NCBI RefSeq assembly: GCF_025567125.1
Contig: NZ_JAOQJI010000017.1
Span: 1 to 64,000, forward strand
Direction of reading: 5' to 3'
DNA: 64,000 bases
Source of the DNA: Phocaeicola fibrisolvens
GTDB taxonomy: Bacteria > Bacteroidota > Bacteroidia > Bacteroidales > Bacteroidaceae
Below the pieces are notes generated by a model. It ran no database searches, was not told the DNA's origin, and was given only the letters and a program-made list of their open reading frames with translations. The number at the start of each line of letters is the position of its first letter. Position 1 is the stretch's first letter. Below are positions 61,062-64,000 of the stretch, in pieces. Made by a program: the position numbers and the translations under genes.

Positions 61062-61077
61062 GAATTCTAATTGATTA

Positions 61078-63012
61078 ATGGGCATGAAGGGAAAAATATG
61101 GATAACGATGGCTTGTTTGATAGGTTTGGATGGGACACTTGTGGCTCAGTCGGCCTATCCCGGACAAAGTCAGGAGAAATTTCAGGTATCACTGGCAGTT
61201 CCAGTGGCTGCAGAATGCGTTAATTTACAGGATGTACGTTTGCTCCCTAGTCGTTTCAGGGAGAACTTGGAGCGGGATTCAGCATGGATGGTTTCGGTAG
61301 GAGTTGACCAATTGTTGCATAGTTTCCGTACCACGGCCGGTGTGTTTGCCGGGCGTGAAGGCGGATACATGACGGTAAAGAAACTGGGAGGTTGGGAGTC
61401 ACTGGACTGTGAGCTGCGAGGACATATCACAGGACATTTGCTGTCTGCCTATTCGCTGATGTATGCGGCTACAGGAAGTGAAATTTTCAAGTTGAAGGGA
61501 GACAGTTTGGTAACCGGGCTGATGGAAGTGCAGAGAACGTATGCAAACGGGTACTTGAGTGCCTTCCCGGAGGAACTGATTAACCGGAATATCAGAGGGG
61601 AAAGTGTATGGGCCCCCTGGTATACCTTGCATAAGCTCTTTTCGGGTTTAATAGACCAATACATTTATGCTGATAATAGCCAGGCATTGGAGGTGGTAAA
61701 GCGGATGGGCAACTGGGCTTATGCCAAGTTGAAACCGCTGGATGAGGTCACCCGGCAGCGGATGATACGGAATGAGTTCGGCGGTATCAATGAATCGTTT
61801 TATAACCTGTATGCCCTGACAGGAGATGAACGTGATCGCTGGTTGGCCAGATTCTTTTACCACAATGAAGTGATTGACCCCTTGAAGGAGGGACGGGACG
61901 ACCTGGGGACGAAGCACACCAATACTTTTATTCCGAAGGTCCTGGCCGAAGCTCGCAATTATGAACTTTCGGGTGCGCAAGACAGCCGGGCATTGAGTGA
62001 GTTTTTCTGGCATACGATGGTCGCACATCACGCGTTTGCTCCAGGATGTAGCAGCGACAAGGAGCATTATTTTGATACGAAGCAGTTCTCCAGACACTTG
62101 TCTGGCTATACCGGAGAAACCTGCTGCACGTATAACATGCTGAAGCTAAGCAAGCATTTGTTCTGCTGGACGGCTTCTCCAGAGGTAGCCGATTATTACG
62201 AACGGGCTCTGTATAACCATATCCTGGGGCAGCAGGACCCCAAGACGGGGATGGTGGCTTATTTCCTGCCCCTGCTGTCGGGAGCACATAAGGTGTACAG
62301 CACGCCGAACAATTCATTCTGGTGTTGTGTAGGCAGCGGTTTTGAAAGCCATGCCAAGTATGCCGAGAGCATTTATTTCCACCACCGGGAAAAGCTGTTT
62401 GTAAACCTTTTCATCCCTTCTGTCCTGAACTGGCGGGAAAAAGGAATTATGCTTCGTCAGGAGACCAGGTTCCCGGAGGAGGAGACCACCCGGCTGTATG
62501 TCGGGGCGGAACGGCCCGTCCGTGCGGAAATCTGTCTGCGCTATCCTTCATGGAGCGGGAAAGTGAGGGTGACGGTAAATGGGAAAAAGGTGAAAGTGCC
62601 TCATCGGCCAGGTTCCTATATCGTGTTGGACAGAGAATGGCGGCAGGGTGACCGCATAGAAGTGACGTACTCCATGTCTTTCTCGCTGGAGACGACTCCT
62701 GACGATGCCGGCCGTGCAGCACTGTGCTACGGTCCGGTGGTCATGGCTGGAGAACTGGGGACGGAAGGTATGCAGAATCCTGCTCCTTATTCCGACCCGT
62801 CGAAGTACAACGACTACTATACCTACGATTACCATATACCGGAGGGACTGCCCGTAGACTTGGAGGTGGAAGGGACTCATTGGGAGAAGAACCTCCGGAG
62901 AACAGGAAAAGGGCTGACCTTTGAAACGAAAGAGGGAGTGAAAATAGCCCCTTTGTACGACGTTCACCGGCAGCGGTATGTGGTATATTGGAACCTGAAG
63001 AAGAAAAAATAG
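61078..63012 (+). CDS. GH127/GH146-type beta-L-arabinofuranosidase
   Basis: The 644-residue product (the third codon, also Met, may be the true start) has a signal peptide ('MACLIGLDGTLVAQ') and the DUF1680 alpha/alpha-toroid. Marks are 'LGGWESLDCELRGHITGHLLSAYSLMYAATG', 'APWYTLHKLFSGLIDQY', 'EFGGINESFYNLYALTGD', and the zinc/nucleophile cysteines in 'GETCCTYNML' (about residue 346) and 'FWCCVGSGFESHAKY' (about 414). In this family a zinc-bound Cys is the nucleophile. It would release L-arabinose, fitting the arabinose operon 14 kb upstream. Its GC content is higher than that of the PUL genes before it. Confidence 0.9.
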   Translation: MGMKGKIWITMACLIGLDGTLVAQSAYPGQSQEKFQVSLAVPVAAECVNLQDVRLLPSRFRENLERDSAWMVSVGVDQLLHSFRTTAGVFAGREGGYMTVKKLGGWESLDCELRGHITGHLLSAYSLMYAATGSEIFKLKGDSLVTGLMEVQRTYANGYLSAFPEELINRNIRGESVWAPWYTLHKLFSGLIDQYIYADNSQALEVVKRMGNWAYAKLKPLDEVTRQRMIRNEFGGINESFYNLYALTGDERDRWLARFFYHNEVIDPLKEGRDDLGTKHTNTFIPKVLAEARNYELSGAQDSRALSEFFWHTMVAHHAFAPGCSSDKEHYFDTKQFSRHLSGYTGETCCTYNMLKLSKHLFCWTASPEVADYYERALYNHILGQQDPKTGMVAYFLPLLSGAHKVYSTPNNSFWCCVGSGFESHAKYAESIYFHHREKLFVNLFIPSVLNWREKGIMLRQETRFPEEETTRLYVGAERPVRAEICLRYPSWSGKVRVTVNGKKVKVPHRPGSYIVLDREWRQGDRIEVTYSMSFSLETTPDDAGRAALCYGPVVMAGELGTEGMQNPAPYSDPSKYNDYYTYDYHIPEGLPVDLEVEGTHWEKNLRRTGKGLTFETKEGVKIAPLYDVHRQRYVVYWNLKKKK

Positions 63013-63099
63013 GTCTTTGTTTAAGTAAAAGGAGTTTCTGATACGTATGATAAAGAAACAGCGTATAATTTTGAAAGAGCAAAATAAACAAACAGAAAG

Positions 63100-64000
63100 A
63101 TGAAACGTATCGTATTACTGGCTGGCATCTTATGCAGCATGGGGATGGGATATGCCCAGAAACTGAAACATCCGGATTTGCTTTACACTTCAGAACGGAT
63201 TGAACTGGTGAAGCAACGCATCGGGCAGGAGGAACGGATATCTTCTGCCTGGAATGAGATAAGACAGACCGCAGAGAAGGAATTGAAAGGAAACAGTCTG
63301 AACAAGGCCGATTACCTTTCACTTGCTTATCTGATGACGGGCGACAAGGCGTATGCCGACAAGTTGAAGGAAATCTTGTGCAAGGCCATCGAAGCCGACA
63401 ACTGGGGCAGCGCGGAGATGCTGGCCCGCAAGCCGGCGTGGCGCAGTGACCTGTCGCTGGCACACAAGGCCTATCTGTCGGCGATAGCCTACGACGCGGT
63501 ATACAATGACTTGTCGGCTGCGGAACGGAAAAAGATTGCCAAAGAATTGTACAGGCTGGGAGTGGAGCCTTTGTTGGGAGACTGGCTGCTGGAACCCACC
63601 CGTATCCATTCGCTGAACTCCATGGGGCACAACTGGTGGACGTCGTGTGTCTGCATGGGGGGAATCTTGGCATTGAGTTTGCAGAATGAACTTCCGGAAG
63701 CAAAAGAAGGGGCGCAGGCCGTGTACGAATACCTTCCGGAGTGGTTCACTTTTGCGGGCGATGTCTTGCAGCAGAAGGCCAAGACCTTTGATGACGCCGG
63801 CGGAATGTATGAGAGTCTGAATTATGCCAATTTCGGTATACAGGAGGCCCTGCAGTTTTATGTGGCATGGAAGAATGTGCACCCGGGTGCGACCTTGCCC
63901 GACATACCGCAACTGCAGAACCTCTCCAGCTTTTTCGTCCATGTCTGCTATCCGCGTACGGGAATGTTGTATAGCATCAACTTTGGCGACAGTCACAAGA
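63100..64000 (+). CDS. Heparinase II/III-like or PL-type secreted protein (3' end beyond window)
   Basis: At least 300 residues are present from ATG 63100, with a signal peptide (MKRIVLLAGILCSMGMGYAQ). The visible part is a helical toroid N-terminal domain ('KHPDLLYTSERIELVKQRIGQEE', 'AYLSAIAYDAVYNDLSAAERKKIAKELYRLG', 'SMGHNWWTSCVCMGGILALSL', 'GGMYESLNYANFGIQEALQF'), as in heparinase II/III-like and related lyases. The Asn-Trp and Tyr positions could be catalytic. It continues the PUL; the C-terminal sheet domain needed for a firm call is outside. Confidence 0.7.
   Translation, partial: MKRIVLLAGILCSMGMGYAQKLKHPDLLYTSERIELVKQRIGQEERISSAWNEIRQTAEKELKGNSLNKADYLSLAYLMTGDKAYADKLKEILCKAIEADNWGSAEMLARKPAWRSDLSLAHKAYLSAIAYDAVYNDLSAAERKKIAKELYRLGVEPLLGDWLLEPTRIHSLNSMGHNWWTSCVCMGGILALSLQNELPEAKEGAQAVYEYLPEWFTFAGDVLQQKAKTFDDAGGMYESLNYANFGIQEALQFYVAWKNVHPGATLPDIPQLQNLSSFFVHVCYPRTGMLYSINFGDSHK

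Overview
The window looks like chromosomal DNA from a gut member of the Bacteroidales (Bacteroides or Phocaeicola type). The signs are a SusC/SusD polysaccharide-utilisation locus (PUL), promoters with the Bacteroidetes -7 element TAnnTTTG (often with TTTG 19-21 bp upstream), a Nudix-type arabinose regulator, Bacteroidales-only families (DUF4421, DUF4468, Reg_prop-AraC regulators) and a tRNA without an encoded CCA. Most of the window is core metabolism. Accessory DNA lies at the two ends: insertion-sequence remains on the left and the PUL on the right.

Layout. 1-2.4 kb: an ISAs1-family transposase running off the left edge, abutting a 5'-truncated IS66-family transposase. 2.6-7.2 kb: carAB (carbamoyl phosphate synthesis) on the minus strand, behind a long leader that looks like a pyrBI-type attenuator. 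7.5 kb: tRNA-Thr(CGT). 7.7-13.8 kb: a 22-bp tandem-repeat array, a YhcH/YiaL-family protein, a BlaI-M56 signalling pair, a thioredoxin-like protein and an S9 peptidase. 13.9-20.8 kb: the biotin operon bioB-A-F-G-C-D followed by a DMT transporter, preceded by a leader with its own ORF and terminator. 20.9-23.8 kb: a Tyr/Trp/Gly-rich secreted protein and a FadL-like outer-membrane protein. 23.9-28.9 kb (minus): porin, periplasmic-binding protein, Gfo/Idh/MocA oxidoreductase and DUF4421 protein.

29.1-34.9 kb: a four-subunit 2-oxoacid:ferredoxin oxidoreductase operon, including a 56-residue membrane protein and a TPR protein. It diverges from a fused NfnA-NfnB-type transhydrogenase/glutamate-synthase-like gene. 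Together they could make reduced ferredoxin and exchange electrons between ferredoxin, NADH and NADPH. 34.9-35.1 kb: a second 22-bp-period array. 35.1-37.1 kb: a DUF4468 protein and an arginase-family protein. 37.2-47.5 kb (minus): an L-arabinose regulon (SSS symporter, lipoprotein mutarotase, AraR, araD, araA, araB) running into tkt-rpiB, which have their own promoter. Palindromic AGTGT/ACACT sites lie at the two arabinose promoters.

47.9-64 kb: a PUL with a membrane-tethered propeller-AraC regulator lacking kinase and receiver domains, an ECF sigma factor without an anti-sigma, SusC, SusD, an Ig-like surface lipoprotein, an alginate-lyase-like lipoprotein, a GH28-like beta-helix enzyme, a GH127/146-like beta-L-arabinofuranosidase and a heparinase-like protein cut by the right edge. 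The enzyme set suggests a uronic-acid-containing, arabinofuranose-decorated glycan, which would fit the adjacent arabinose catabolic genes. The last two PUL genes are clearly richer in GC than the rest.

All functional calls come from reading the sequence. No database search was run.
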